Origin: Pseudomonas quercus | GTDB taxonomy: Bacteria > Pseudomonadota > Gammaproteobacteria > Pseudomonadales > Pseudomonadaceae | DNA length: 64,000 bases | Assembly (NCBI RefSeq): GCF_012033695.1 | Contig: NZ_JAAVJI010000007.1 | Location: forward strand, 162,144 to 226,143 | Reading direction: 5' to 3' | Translations under genes and position numbers: made by a program | Shown here: positions 1 to 8,001 of the stretch, piece after piece | How positions within the stretch are numbered: the first letter of the stretch is position 1 | Layout of the letters: each line of letters starts with the position of its first letter | The notes under the pieces: model-generated | Databases searched by the model: none | What the model was told of the DNA's origin: nothing | What the model saw: only the letters and a program-made list of their open reading frames with translations

Positions 1-1162
1 GCGAAGCATAAGTAGCAGGAGCAAAAACACGCAAGCACTCCAACGCAAAGAGATCGACCGGATTGACCTCGGCCACGTCGCTACCACGCAAGAGCCGGCA
101 ATGAAATGCCAATGTCGAAGCATAACGATAGACGCTACGTAGGTTGCTAAAAAACGGCCGCATTCCATGACTGAACATACCGCTCCAGTAATCCTGATCG
201 AATCGTTTTTGTAGCTGAGGCTCACTCGACAGTATTGCATCAAGACGGTTAAATAGTATCTGCTCCAACCTCGCCCCGGCGATTGCAGGCACACTGAACG
301 GCACTTGGATAATTTTCTCCAGGTAATCGGCGGAATCATCAAACCCAGCGCGCTGCAGCCCTTGCTCAACAGACCCACGCTGAAATATCAGCAGGAACAC
401 CACATTGGCAAAATCCATGTTGGCCTTAACCAACTGGAACATTGCTTTTAACTGTTCCGAAGAGAGTCGATCCAAATCATCCAATACGATCAGCAATGGT
501 TTTTCCCGAGCTTTGAGCAATTTTTGTAACTCTTGACGAATCTCACCGAGCGTCAGCTCGTCATCTTTGGCCTGTTGATCGATTCCTTCTGCTCCCTTGA
601 TAAATTTTTCTGCAACATTTTTCAAAAATGGCGCGATGCCACCCAGCCAGCCGACGGCGCTTAACGCCCACAAAGCGACCTGCGTCGCCTGCCCATCCGC
701 TAAGGAGCCAAGTGCACTGACTACTAATGCAGAACCTAGCAATGCGGGCACAACTTTCGCCGTACCTGTTATCAGATTTGCGCCAGCACTTAGACGTCGA
801 CCGTAACGACGAAACGTTTTGGCCAACTCTTTGCCTGCCTTGCTGCTGTCCTTGCGCTGAACAGCTCGCGAGACCTCATCAAAGAAGACGCTGATTAATT
901 TATCCTGCCCTGCCCACTCCCAAGGGTTGAACTCAACCACCTCAGCGCCCGAAGTAATGGCGAGGTGTTGTAGCGCCAAGTTTTTGATAGAGCTTTTACC
1001 ACTTCCCCAGCTACCTGTCAGACCGATGACCAAGCTGTCCTGTTGGCGCCATGAGGCAATCGCCAAGGCCAGTGCCCGGGAAAACGAACTACGGTTGAGC
1101 AAATCCTCAGTTGGCAGGGAGATTGGCCGATCGTCGGCAAAACGTAGTTCCTCTTTTTGCAT
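1..1162 (-). CDS. KAP-family P-loop NTPase, 3' end outside window
   Basis: Reading the minus strand from ATG at 1162, an open frame of 387 codons runs off the left edge without a stop. It holds a Walker A motif (GLTGSWGSGKSS, about residues 48-59) and a Walker B motif (LLIVLDDLDRLSSEQL, about residue 200). Between them lies a hydrophobic stretch (about residues 118-160) that fits the membrane insertion usual in KAP NTPases. A TGG-rich NPWEW motif follows the Walker A region, also typical of the family. KAP proteins are predicted membrane-tethered ATPases; some bacterial ones belong to anti-phage systems (QatA is an example), others have no known role. Divergent from the recombinase at 1397. 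The family call is firm; the biological role is not known from this window. Confidence 0.8.
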   Translation of the reverse strand, partial: MQKEELRFADDRPISLPTEDLLNRSSFSRALALAIASWRQQDSLVIGLTGSWGSGKSSIKNLALQHLAITSGAEVVEFNPWEWAGQDKLISVFFDEVSRAVQRKDSSKAGKELAKTFRRYGRRLSAGANLITGTAKVVPALLGSALVVSALGSLADGQATQVALWALSAVGWLGGIAPFLKNVAEKFIKGAEGIDQQAKDDELTLGEIRQELQKLLKAREKPLLIVLDDLDRLSSEQLKAMFQLVKANMDFANVVFLLIFQRGSVEQGLQRAGFDDSADYLEKIIQVPFSVPAIAGARLEQILFNRLDAILSSEPQLQKRFDQDYWSGMFSHGMRPFFSNLRSVYRYASTLAFHCRLLRGSDVAEVNPVDLFALECLRVFAPATYAS

Positions 1163-1396
1163 CTGCGAACAACCTCTATTGGGTCTTCAGGGCGTATTTG
1201 GGGAGTATGTGTCATGCAATGCCATAGCCGCTACGGCGTCACATACGGTTACCAGCCTTCAGTAGGAATTGATATTTATCAGTATGCCTTCGCTGATACG
1301 CTTTTATTCAAGCTTTTTCGATCTTTTTGCTTGATAAGGAACACCCAAAATGCAACATTATTAGTACAACACCTCTACTGATACAGGGGCATCACG
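1163..1396. other. Divergent intergenic region
   Basis: AT-richer spacer between the leftward NTPase gene and the rightward recombinase. It holds several TGATA/TATCA-type short inverted motifs (around 1268-1300 and 1378-1384), which could be recombinase or promoter sites, but nothing definite can be called. Confidence 0.3.
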
Positions 1397-2017
1397 ATGT
1401 TCGTCCGCGCGTACCTTAGGGCATCCACCGATGAGCAAGACGCTGTCCGGGCCAGAGATTCGCTGGAGCAGTTTGCCGGCGAGCACGGCCAAGCCATCGC
1501 TAGCGTGTATCAAGAAAACGCCAGCGCCGCCGCGCCAGGTCGCCCCGAGTTGCTACGCTTACTGAAAGATGCACACAAGGGCGATGCACTGCTGGTTGAA
1601 TCCATCGACCGGCTGTCTAGGCTGCCCCTGGGGGACTGGCAGAAGCTCAAGAGCGCCATTGATTCGAAGGGCCTGCGGATTGTGGCGTTGGATTTGCCAA
1701 CCAGCCACCAGGGCATGATCAACACCAAAGGCGATGAGTTCACCGGCCGCATGCTGGCGGCCATCAATTCAATGCTGGTCGAAATGATGGCGGCAATCGC
1801 ACGCAAGGACTACGAGCAGCGCCGCGAGCGCCAGGCTCAGGGCATCGAGAAGGCGAAGGCTGAGGGCAAGTACAAGGGACGCCCGGTAGACCCTGACCTC
1901 CACCGACGGGTGAAAGAGCTGCTCAACGCCGGGCTGGGCATCCGCGCCACTGCTAGACACGCAGCCTGCTCTACAACCACTGTGCTCAGAATCCGAGACA
2001 GCGTGATGCCAGCATAA
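1397..2017 (+). CDS. Serine recombinase (resolvase/invertase family)
   Basis: A 206-residue small serine recombinase that would cut and rejoin DNA at short sites through a phosphoserine intermediate. The N-terminal catalytic domain has YLRASTDEQDA with Arg8 and nucleophile Ser10, and the second arginine cluster DRLSR at 71-75. A helix-turn-helix DNA-binding tail (about residues 165-206, with ATARHAACSTTTVLRI) follows. Length is normal for resolvases and invertases (180-210), and the protein looks intact. The start follows an AGGGGC Shine-Dalgarno-like sequence. It sits between two accessory genes, so it is probably a remnant of, or helper for, a mobile segment. Whether it acts as a resolvase or an invertase cannot be told without its target site. 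Confidence 0.88.
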   Translation: MFVRAYLRASTDEQDAVRARDSLEQFAGEHGQAIASVYQENASAAAPGRPELLRLLKDAHKGDALLVESIDRLSRLPLGDWQKLKSAIDSKGLRIVALDLPTSHQGMINTKGDEFTGRMLAAINSMLVEMMAAIARKDYEQRRERQAQGIEKAKAEGKYKGRPVDPDLHRRVKELLNAGLGIRATARHAACSTTTVLRIRDSVMPA

Positions 2018-2087
2018 ATTACCAGGGACAGCCGAATGGGCAGCTCCTACTTCAAAGCACAACCGCATTACCACCGGGGTTATTGAG

Positions 2088-3533
2088 ATGCAAGGACGCA
2101 ACGATTACGCATTTAAGGGATTGTGGGCGCGGTACCAGAATGCTAACGCTTGCACCACAACGTTAGACGAAGTAGCGGACTGGGCCGCATCCAAAGGACT
2201 GTCAGTAATAGGCATCCAGCGGCGGGAGGTAGGCGCCTTCAGTAAAACTGATTGTATTGTCATCCAAACCACACAAGGCAGCGGATGCTTCCCAGCAGAT
2301 CCGGCAGCCTGCCATGAGCATTGGGGCGTGCGGCATAAGGAATACAGCAGAATTTCGGGTATTTGGGAAAAACTGGAGTGGTTTTCACCCTTATGGATAA
2401 GTCGGAAGCATGTGACCCAGATCCTTCAGGACGCCGAACGTCTTGAGCCCGTTGAGGCGATCAAATCCTTTGACTATCACACCTCCACTATCTACACCCT
2501 TCCCTTTGAAGCAGTCTGCATTGAGCAAGTGATGGGTAGTGCTGAATGCCTAAAGGATGTTCAGCCTCTAGCAAGGGAGGCCTTTCTAGCCTTTTACGCA
2601 GGGTATAAAGCTGCAAGCATAGCGGCTTTGATCCCCGCAATTGAGGGTGCCATATCCAAAATCCTCCCACCTGAAACGCATGCCTTGGCGACTATGGAGC
2701 GGGTGAATCGAGTTATCGAGGGAGCGGTACAGTACGCTGCAGATATTCATTACGAAGAAATGTGGACGCCCCCCGAATACAGGACGACGGATTACCTCTT
2801 TTGCATGGATGAGCACGTATTCGCTTTCGAGACCTTTCGGCGATGGCTACAAAATTGTTTCTATCAGAGGACCGAGGCATATACCGGGGCAACGAACCTG
2901 AATCGCCATCTGTTTGCTCACGGCATTTCTGCCGATTGGCAGAAAGCCAGCCTATCGCGCTTGATAGTCGCCTTGGCCACGATCGGAACGATTGAAGCTT
3001 GGTACCGCAAAGATAGCTCAAGCACGCTGTTTTTTCCTGAACAGAGTGAAGAAAGCCGACTTCTATGGGAGCAAGCCATACTTCATGGCTCTGCGCAGAT
3101 GGTGATAAAGCAAATCGAAGCGGCAAGCTACCATCAGCACGGCAGGCGCGTTCCTGTGATGCCAAGCGATGACGGCGCGATGCTGCGTAGGGCGCTTTTG
3201 ATGGACGACTGTATAAAAGATCTTGTACGCCCTATGAGGGAGGCGGGCTGGGCTGTAAGCGTCCAGGAGAACGATTCAGACCTGTACGTCATAGTCGTAG
3301 GGCGAAGCGGTAAAGAGAAAATCAAGGTGGCCCTCCTGTACAGCTGCGGTGCTGAGAACGGCTTGTACAAGGAGCTTGCCCAGGACTGCCAAGCTATCCT
3401 TTATCGAGGGGCGCCATACAAACAAAGCCAATTCGCCTGGGGCATCACCGTCCATGTAGGGCCTGTCGCCGGATGGCAGCCGCCGCGACCGCAGGAAAGA
3501 GAGGGCGAGGATACCTCAGAAAAATTTGAGTAG
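2088..3533 (+). CDS. Hypothetical protein, 481 aa, HEPN-like RX4H motif
   Basis: A 481-residue cytoplasmic protein with no family that I recognise. It has no signal peptide or obvious membrane span. A helical central part ends in NLNRHLFAHG (residues 270-279); R273-H274-x3-H278 fits the R-polar-x3-H signature of HEPN ribonucleases. The C-terminal 110 residues alternate predicted strands and helices (IKVALLYSCGAENGLYKEL) and may be a separate alpha/beta domain. It lies 70 bases after the recombinase on the same strand, and its GC is lower than that of the core genes. Similar RH-x3-HG signatures occur in poorly characterised defence-associated proteins; a nuclease role is inference only. Confidence 0.6.
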   Translation: MQGRNDYAFKGLWARYQNANACTTTLDEVADWAASKGLSVIGIQRREVGAFSKTDCIVIQTTQGSGCFPADPAACHEHWGVRHKEYSRISGIWEKLEWFSPLWISRKHVTQILQDAERLEPVEAIKSFDYHTSTIYTLPFEAVCIEQVMGSAECLKDVQPLAREAFLAFYAGYKAASIAALIPAIEGAISKILPPETHALATMERVNRVIEGAVQYAADIHYEEMWTPPEYRTTDYLFCMDEHVFAFETFRRWLQNCFYQRTEAYTGATNLNRHLFAHGISADWQKASLSRLIVALATIGTIEAWYRKDSSSTLFFPEQSEESRLLWEQAILHGSAQMVIKQIEAASYHQHGRRVPVMPSDDGAMLRRALLMDDCIKDLVRPMREAGWAVSVQENDSDLYVIVVGRSGKEKIKVALLYSCGAENGLYKELAQDCQAILYRGAPYKQSQFAWGITVHVGPVAGWQPPRPQEREGEDTSEKFE

Positions 3534-3736
3534 GATTGTGAGTAGGAATCCAACCTTCAACAGATCTATACCGTATCCGCTAGGCCATATCCATATTTTC
3601 GAGTCTCCCTCGGGCACCATCATTTTCCTTGTTTTTCTATCCAAAAAATCTACCCTTCCCCGCCCATTTTCTAGTAAAAGCACCGCCTACGGCGGTTCGT
3701 CTCGCTATGCACGCACGCGAGCAAATGACGTGAAAA
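3534..3736. other. Intergenic spacer before IS66 end
   Basis: Two hundred bases between the hypothetical gene and the left terminal repeat of the IS66 element. No convincing gene, terminator or RNA was seen. Confidence 0.3.
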
Positions 3737-3754
3737 GTAAGCACTCCATGAACC
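3737..3754 (+). repeat. IS66 left terminal inverted repeat
   Basis: GTAAGCACTCCATGAACC pairs imperfectly with the inverted copy at 5738-5755 (identical at 14 of 18 positions: GTAAGC, TCCA and AACC blocks). Confidence 0.7.
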
Positions 3755-3787
3755 GCGTCTTGCCAAGCGATTTTCGCCTCGCCGCCG

Positions 3788-5291
3788 TCAGCTATCGGCC
3801 GGGCAACTCCATGGCATCAGCGCTTCGTAATCCTCAACCCTTTGCGTCTCCATCAACCGTTCCAGCACATGCCGCAACCAGGCATACGGCTCACACCCAT
3901 TCGCTTTGGCGGTCTCAATCAAGCTGTAGATCTGCGCACTGGCCCTAGCACCCTGCGGCGTGTCGCTGAACATCCAGTTCTTGCGCCCGATTACGAACGG
4001 GCGGATGGCGTTCTCGGCGCGGTTGTTGTCCAGCGGCAAGTGGCCTGCTTTTACATACTGTTCGAGGCGGTTCCAGTTGCTGGCCAAGTAATTCACTGCC
4101 TTGCCCAACGCGGTTTGCGGCAAGGTATTGGACTGGGTTTTATCCAGCCAGCGCTTGAGTTGTTCAAGCATCGGTGCGCTGCGACGTTGCCACGCAGCCA
4201 GCCGCTCTTCTTTGCTGACGCCTTTGCAATCGCGCTCGATGCCATACAGCTTGCCAATCAGGTTCAACGCCATGTCGGCACGGCCGGTTTTACCTTTGGG
4301 CTGCACGTTCTACGCTTCGACGAACTTGCGCCGGGCATGCGCCCAGCAGCCCAGCAGGTAATGCCGCCACGGCGTTGTAGCCCGCATAGTCATCGGTCAT
4401 CAAATAGGCGGTGTAGCCTTCGAGCAGGCGCAAGGGCACCGCCTGCGCGCGGCTGGGGTCGTAGTCGAACAGAACAACGGGCGTGTCGGGCGGCCCTCCG
4501 GCCTGCACCTACATCCAGGATTGCGCGGTGGGGTCGCGCCCAGGTTCGTGAAGTACTTGAAGCCGCGTTTCGTCGCAATGGATAACGGGGCTTTCCAGCA
4601 ACTTGTCACGCATCAGGTTCAGCAGCGGTTGAAATTGCTTTGCACATTGAATGACCCAGCGCGCTAGGGTCTGCCGAGACACTTCCACGCCGTGGCGCTT
4701 GAGTACGTTCTCGAAGCGGTACAGCGGCAAGCCGTCGGCGTACTTTGTAGTGAGCAACATGGCCAGCACGCTGGGGCTGGCCAGGCTTTTTTCGATCAGT
4801 TGCGCGGGCTTGTCGGCAGTGACCGGGGCGGCTTCGCAGGCCTTGCACGCGTAGGTTTTGCGGATGTGGCGGATGACCTGGAACTTCGCCGGCACAATGT
4901 CCAGCTGCTCGCTGGTTTCTTCACCGATCACCTGCTTGCGGCAACCGCAGTCGCAGATCAGTTCGTGCTCGGGCAGCTCGTGTATCACATCGATACGAGG
5001 CAGGTTGGCTGGCAGGGGCTTGCGTTTGCCGCGGCGTTTCACCGGGGCAACGACTTCCTCATCTTCGGCGGCCGGCTCGGCGGCAGGGGCCGCCAGGATT
5101 TCTTCGGCCTCGTTGCACATCGCCAATTGCGGTGAATCCGCATCACTGATTTTTTCGGACGAGGGCGAAAAAAGCTTGCGCCGAAGCAAGGCGTAGTCTT
5201 GCTGCAAACGTTCAAGTTGGGCACCCATCTCGACCAGCAATTGCTTGAGCAACACCGGGTCGTCGGGCAGTGATTGGGGGGATAGTTTCAT
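3788..5291 (-). pseudogene. tnpC: IS66 transposase TnpC, disrupted
   Basis: The DDE transposase of IS66, reading leftward from ATG at 5291. The N-terminal leucine-rich region, zinc-finger-like CDCGCRKQ and CKACE motifs and catalytic region are recognisable. Three lesions separate the parts. An in-frame amber codon at 4509-4511 stands where the family has Trp-Val-Gln. A frame change around 4355-4365 comes just before LGCWAHARRKFVEA. A second amber codon sits at 4310-4312. The C-terminal part (from about 4306 to 3788, with DNNRAENAIRPFVIGRKNW) remains readable. No single reading frame can produce a working transposase. Confidence 0.88.
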
Positions 5292-5315
5292 CGGCCGGAT
5301 TATACCGACCTGGCG

Positions 5316-5675
5316 TCATGCAACCCAGCGCGGGGTGAAGATCCTGTGCGGTTTGTTGCGCCAGAGATCAAAGCCGTCGAGCATCCAGTTCAGTTCATCG
5401 ACGCTCAGTTGGAGGGACTCATCATTCGGGTCCGGGCAGATGTGGAACCGCTCGGCTTCGAGGCGTTTGAGCCAGAGGCAAAAGCCGTTGCGCTCCCAAT
5501 ACAACACCTTGACCTGGTTACGGGCGTGGTTGATGAACACGAACATCACCGGGTCGAACACGGCGACCTTGATTTCCAGCTCGACAAGCGCGACCAAGCC
5601 GTTGATGGATTTTCGAAAGTCGACAGGGTACGGGTAGAGGAAGACTTTTTCGGTCTTGGGGCCGGGACGCATCAT
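5316..5675 (-). CDS. tnpB: IS66 accessory protein TnpB
   Basis: A 119-residue protein with the TnpB hallmarks VDFRKSINGLVALVE, VFVFINHARNQVKVLYWERNGFCLW and the C-terminal LSVDELNWMLDGFDL. It is full length for the family and intact, unlike its partner tnpC downstream. TnpB is required with TnpA and TnpC for IS66 transposition by unknown chemistry. Start at 5675 or 5672 (two adjacent Met codons). Confidence 0.9.
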   Translation of the reverse strand: MMRPGPKTEKVFLYPYPVDFRKSINGLVALVELEIKVAVFDPVMFVFINHARNQVKVLYWERNGFCLWLKRLEAERFHICPDPNDESLQLSVDELNWMLDGFDLWRNKPHRIFTPRWVA

Positions 5676-5737
5676 CGGTGGGGCTCATGGAATTGGGAGC
5701 ATCAGGATCGGTGACTAGGTGAACGAGTTGAAGGTGT

Positions 5738-5755
5738 GGTTGGTGGATCGCTTAC
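5738..5755 (-). repeat. IS66 right terminal inverted repeat
   Basis: Reads GTAAGCGATCCACCAACC on the minus strand; partner of the repeat at 3737-3754. Confidence 0.7.
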
Positions 5756-5792
5756 TGAAGGAGCAGGGCTTGATCAGCAAGCAGCCCGGCTC

Positions 5793-6071
5793 TCATGTGT
5801 ACAGACGGGCAACGGTTGAACGCCTCGGCATCCCGTCTTCAAGCCTTGGGAATTCCATACGTCGAAGTTTGGCGGCAATTTGTTGGGGACAAAAGCGCTG
5901 TAGCAACAGGTAGACAATCACGTCGAATAGTTCAGTGCCCGGCTCAAGCTTGCAGGCCAGCCAGCAGCCCATGCGCCGCTGGCGCATCTTTGGTGGGCTT
6001 GGTTGGCCGAATAGGACGATGCGGCAATGGCATGGCGGCGAGGGCCTCGGCTGAATTTCGATGAACTGCAA
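5793..6071 (-). pseudogene. Transposase fragment, IS30-like
   Basis: A 92-codon minus-strand frame. Its second half, LFDVIVYLLLQRFCPQQIAAKLRRM, resembles the conserved SPQQIAxxLRR region of IS30-family transposases, followed by a degenerate version of the SHETIY block. The N-terminal HTH and the DDE catalytic core are absent, and no terminal repeats are visible. It looks like a scrap left by an earlier insertion next to the IS66 copy. The family assignment rests on this short match, so it is tentative. Confidence 0.4.
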
Positions 6072-6362
6072 TTCAGCATGCGGGCTATGGCCCGCTAGCT
6101 TAACCCCTGAAGCTAGCCAAACTGGATCATGATGCGCTCTTCGCTGAGTTCTTTATAAGAAATATGTACACCATACCGGCTTAGCCAGGTGTTGCACTGA
6201 GTTTCTGCCGCCACCCTCAATGAAAAATAATTATGTCGACGAGGCAGAGCTAGAACAATGTTGAACAATTCGTGCCAACTGGGAATTATTGAAATTCCCG
6301 ACAAGTGCTTTTTTTAAGAAGCAATTGACCGTAAAGTTGGCTCACACAAACGAGGAGTCGAC
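6072..6362. other. Leader region of the halogenase island
   Basis: A 290-base region where base composition falls sharply toward AT-rich. It must hold the promoter for the rightward operon. A GCTAGC repeat flanks a 12-base loop near 6098-6115. A 63-codon minus-strand frame (6113-6304) has no recognisable features. The operon start is preceded by AGGAG at 6351-6355. Confidence 0.35.
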
Positions 6363-7100
6363 ATGTGCAATCCAGAGTTAAAAAATGAAGTTAAACGAGT
6401 AGTAGCCACCAACCCTTTCACTGAAAGAGACATGTTCTGGGAAAGGCACCAGTTTGCAAGATATGGGTATCTTAGAGTAACGCATATGATATCACCAGTA
6501 ATCGTCAAGGTGATTTCAAGCGAGGTGAAATGGCTACTGGAAAACTTTGGCAAGAGGCGAGACTTTTTAATTGAGTCTACCGAGTACACCCCACGCTACC
6601 TAACCAATGTGCCTCGAGATCTGATAAAGAAAAATGGAGAATTAATCCCTACAATATACAATTCGTTGTATCTAAAGGGGCTTATAGAAGCAATTACTGG
6701 TGACGCTGTAATTTCTACGCCATGGAAATGGGACAATTATATTATAAATAGTCAACATTTTAAAGGAGATACACACGGATGGCATTGGGGTGATTACCCT
6801 TACACTATTATCTGGGTTGTAAAAGCCCCTGAAATATCGGCAGGAGGACTACTAGAATGTGTGCCCCATACGCATTGGAACAAAAAAAATCCCCGAGTTC
6901 AAGAGCTTCTAATAAATAACCCTATTAACACCTATAGTCATATAGATGGCGATGTATATCTTCTGAAAGCTGACACCACACTTCACAGAGTAAATCCTCT
7001 GCAGAAAGACTGTGAGCGGTTGATCTTGAATACGACCTGGGAACGTGAAAAAGACAAAACCCGAGAAGTAGAACATGAGACTTTTATTTTCCGAGATTAG
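6363..7100 (+). CDS. BesD-like Fe(II)/2-oxoglutarate amino-acid halogenase
   Basis: A 245-residue cupin-fold iron enzyme. In THGWHWGDYPYT the first iron ligand is His141; the position that is Asp or Glu in hydroxylases is Gly143, leaving a site for chloride. This HXG pattern defines radical halogenases. The second His is H208 (TTLHRVNPL) and Arg219 can bind 2-oxoglutarate. The 67-residue gap between the histidines equals that of BesD (H137/H204, from memory). His138, Asp144, Arg78, Asn223 and Thr225 also fall where I recall BesD substrate contacts. BesD and its relatives chlorinate free lysine or ornithine at an unactivated carbon. AGGAG precedes the ATG by a normal distance. First gene of a tight rightward operon. 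Family confidence is high; the substrate is inferred. Confidence 0.85.
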   Translation: MCNPELKNEVKRVVATNPFTERDMFWERHQFARYGYLRVTHMISPVIVKVISSEVKWLLENFGKRRDFLIESTEYTPRYLTNVPRDLIKKNGELIPTIYNSLYLKGLIEAITGDAVISTPWKWDNYIINSQHFKGDTHGWHWGDYPYTIIWVVKAPEISAGGLLECVPHTHWNKKNPRVQELLINNPINTYSHIDGDVYLLKADTTLHRVNPLQKDCERLILNTTWEREKDKTREVEHETFIFRD

Positions 7101-7104
7101 AAAA

Positions 7105-7578
7105 ATGCCAATCAAGTATGCTCATACAAACATCATCTCTTCAAACTGGTTACGTTTAGCCAATTTTTATATAAAAGTCTTTGACTGCAAAGTGCTCGGT
7201 CCATGTAGGAATTTGCATGGTCAAAGTCTATCGTTAGGCACGGGAGTAAAAGATGCGGAAATCGAAGGCGTTCATTTAGCATTGCCCGGTTACTCCAAAG
7301 AAGGGCCTACTTTAGAAATATTTCAGTATCGAAAGTATCGTGAGAGACCTTTGGGATACGCGAATAGCACTGGATTGGCACATATCGCATTTGAAGTGAA
7401 GAGTATAAGTGAAATATGCGCTGAGGTCGCGATTCATGGCGGAAAATTTCTTGGGAAAATAGTTAATCAGACTGTAGAAGGTGTAGGAGTTTGTGAGTTT
7501 GCATACGTAAGAGACCCTGATGGAAACATCATTGAAGTACTAAGGTGGAAAAAAAATGGAATACCTTGCCCAGTTTGA
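7105..7578 (+). CDS. VOC (glyoxalase/dioxygenase-fold) protein
   Basis: About 157 residues. It starts MPIKYAHTNIISSNWLRLANFY and ends with EFAYVRDPDGNIIEVLRWK, the two beta-alpha-beta halves of a vicinal-oxygen-chelate protein. Candidate metal ligands are His7 (YAHTN), Glu in GPTLEIF, His in GLAHIAFEV and Glu in NIIEVLRW. Members bind divalent metal and isomerise, cleave or simply bind small molecules. The ATG at 7105 is preferred over the one at 7075, which lies inside the halogenase and adds ten residues outside the domain. Its place between the halogenase and the diiron oxidase suggests a tailoring or binding role in the pathway. I know of no VOC gene in the bes cluster. Confidence 0.8.
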   Translation: MPIKYAHTNIISSNWLRLANFYIKVFDCKVLGPCRNLHGQSLSLGTGVKDAEIEGVHLALPGYSKEGPTLEIFQYRKYRERPLGYANSTGLAHIAFEVKSISEICAEVAIHGGKFLGKIVNQTVEGVGVCEFAYVRDPDGNIIEVLRWKKNGIPCPV

Positions 7579-7999
7579 TATTGTTGAGTGTCGTTATGAG
7601 CGTGACGATCTTAGAATGGCGGAATTCTTTCACAACGCGGATAGAATTAATAAGTTGGCAGAAAGTCAATCTGGGTTCGTATGGAGGCAAACGGAAGATG
7701 AATCAGAACTTGTAGAGAAGCTATGGGGAAGCGGGCGGCTATACACACTATCCGTATGGAGAGACGCAGCAGCGCTAAAAAAATTCCTTTTCCGAACCGA
7801 ACATGCAAACTTTATGCAAAAAGGGCAGCTTTGGTTTAAACCTAGTAAATATCGACGTCATGTTCTTTGGAGAATCCCCTACGATCATCGGCCTTGCGTG
7901 AAAGAAGCGCACCATAAAATGACAATGTTATACGAGTATGGCCCGTCGGCGTTAGCGTTTGATTTACGCAGCTGCGAGCCACCAATTACGGGGTATTAA
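7556..7999 (+). CDS. DUF3291-type protein
   Basis: A 147-residue protein beginning EYLAQFDIVECRYERDDLRMAEFFHNADRINKLAE, with LYTLSVWRDAAALKKFLFRTEHANFM in the middle. This matches the ferredoxin-like DUF3291 family, distant kin of antibiotic-biosynthesis monooxygenases. No cofactor motif is known for the family. It overlaps the VOC gene by 23 bases and ends two bases before the diiron oxidase, so the genes are translationally linked. Because it is locked into this operon, a role in the pathway (tailoring or protection) is likely but unproven. Confidence 0.7.
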   Translation: MEYLAQFDIVECRYERDDLRMAEFFHNADRINKLAESQSGFVWRQTEDESELVEKLWGSGRLYTLSVWRDAAALKKFLFRTEHANFMQKGQLWFKPSKYRRHVLWRIPYDHRPCVKEAHHKMTMLYEYGPSALAFDLRSCEPPITGY

Positions 8000-8001
8000 A
8001 T

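Larger units (their letters stand above)
3737..5755 (-). mobile_element. IS66-family element, decayed, tnpA missing
   Basis: Bounded by imperfect terminal inverted repeats that begin GTAAGC: GTAAGCACTCCATGAACC at 3737 and, on the other strand, GTAAGCGATCCACCAACC from 5755. Inside are tnpB (intact) and tnpC (broken). Only about 80 bases separate tnpB from the right end, so the tnpA gene of canonical IS66 elements is absent. The flanking octamers (cgtgaaaa on the left, tgaaggag on the right) do not match, so no 8-base target duplication remains. At about 2.0 kb it is shorter than full IS66 copies (about 2.5 kb). It is probably immobile. Confidence 0.8.

Noticed and set aside
3526..3948. Rightward open frame of 140 codons
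   Set aside because: It crosses the IS66 terminal repeat and the tnpC 3' end, has no ribosome site, and has no family resemblance.
4692..5196. Two rightward frames opposite tnpC
   Set aside because: Antisense shadows of the transposase; composition mirrors its codons.
3729..5763. Target-site duplication for the IS66 copy
   Set aside because: Flanking octamers cgtgaaaa and tgaaggag differ; no duplication can be claimed.
6363..7100. Reading the first island enzyme as an ordinary 2-oxoglutarate hydroxylase
   Set aside because: The facial triad has Gly where hydroxylases need Asp or Glu, so halogenation fits better.
7075..7104. Earlier ATG for the VOC protein
   Set aside because: Lies within the halogenase gene; the VOC fold begins at the second Met (7105).
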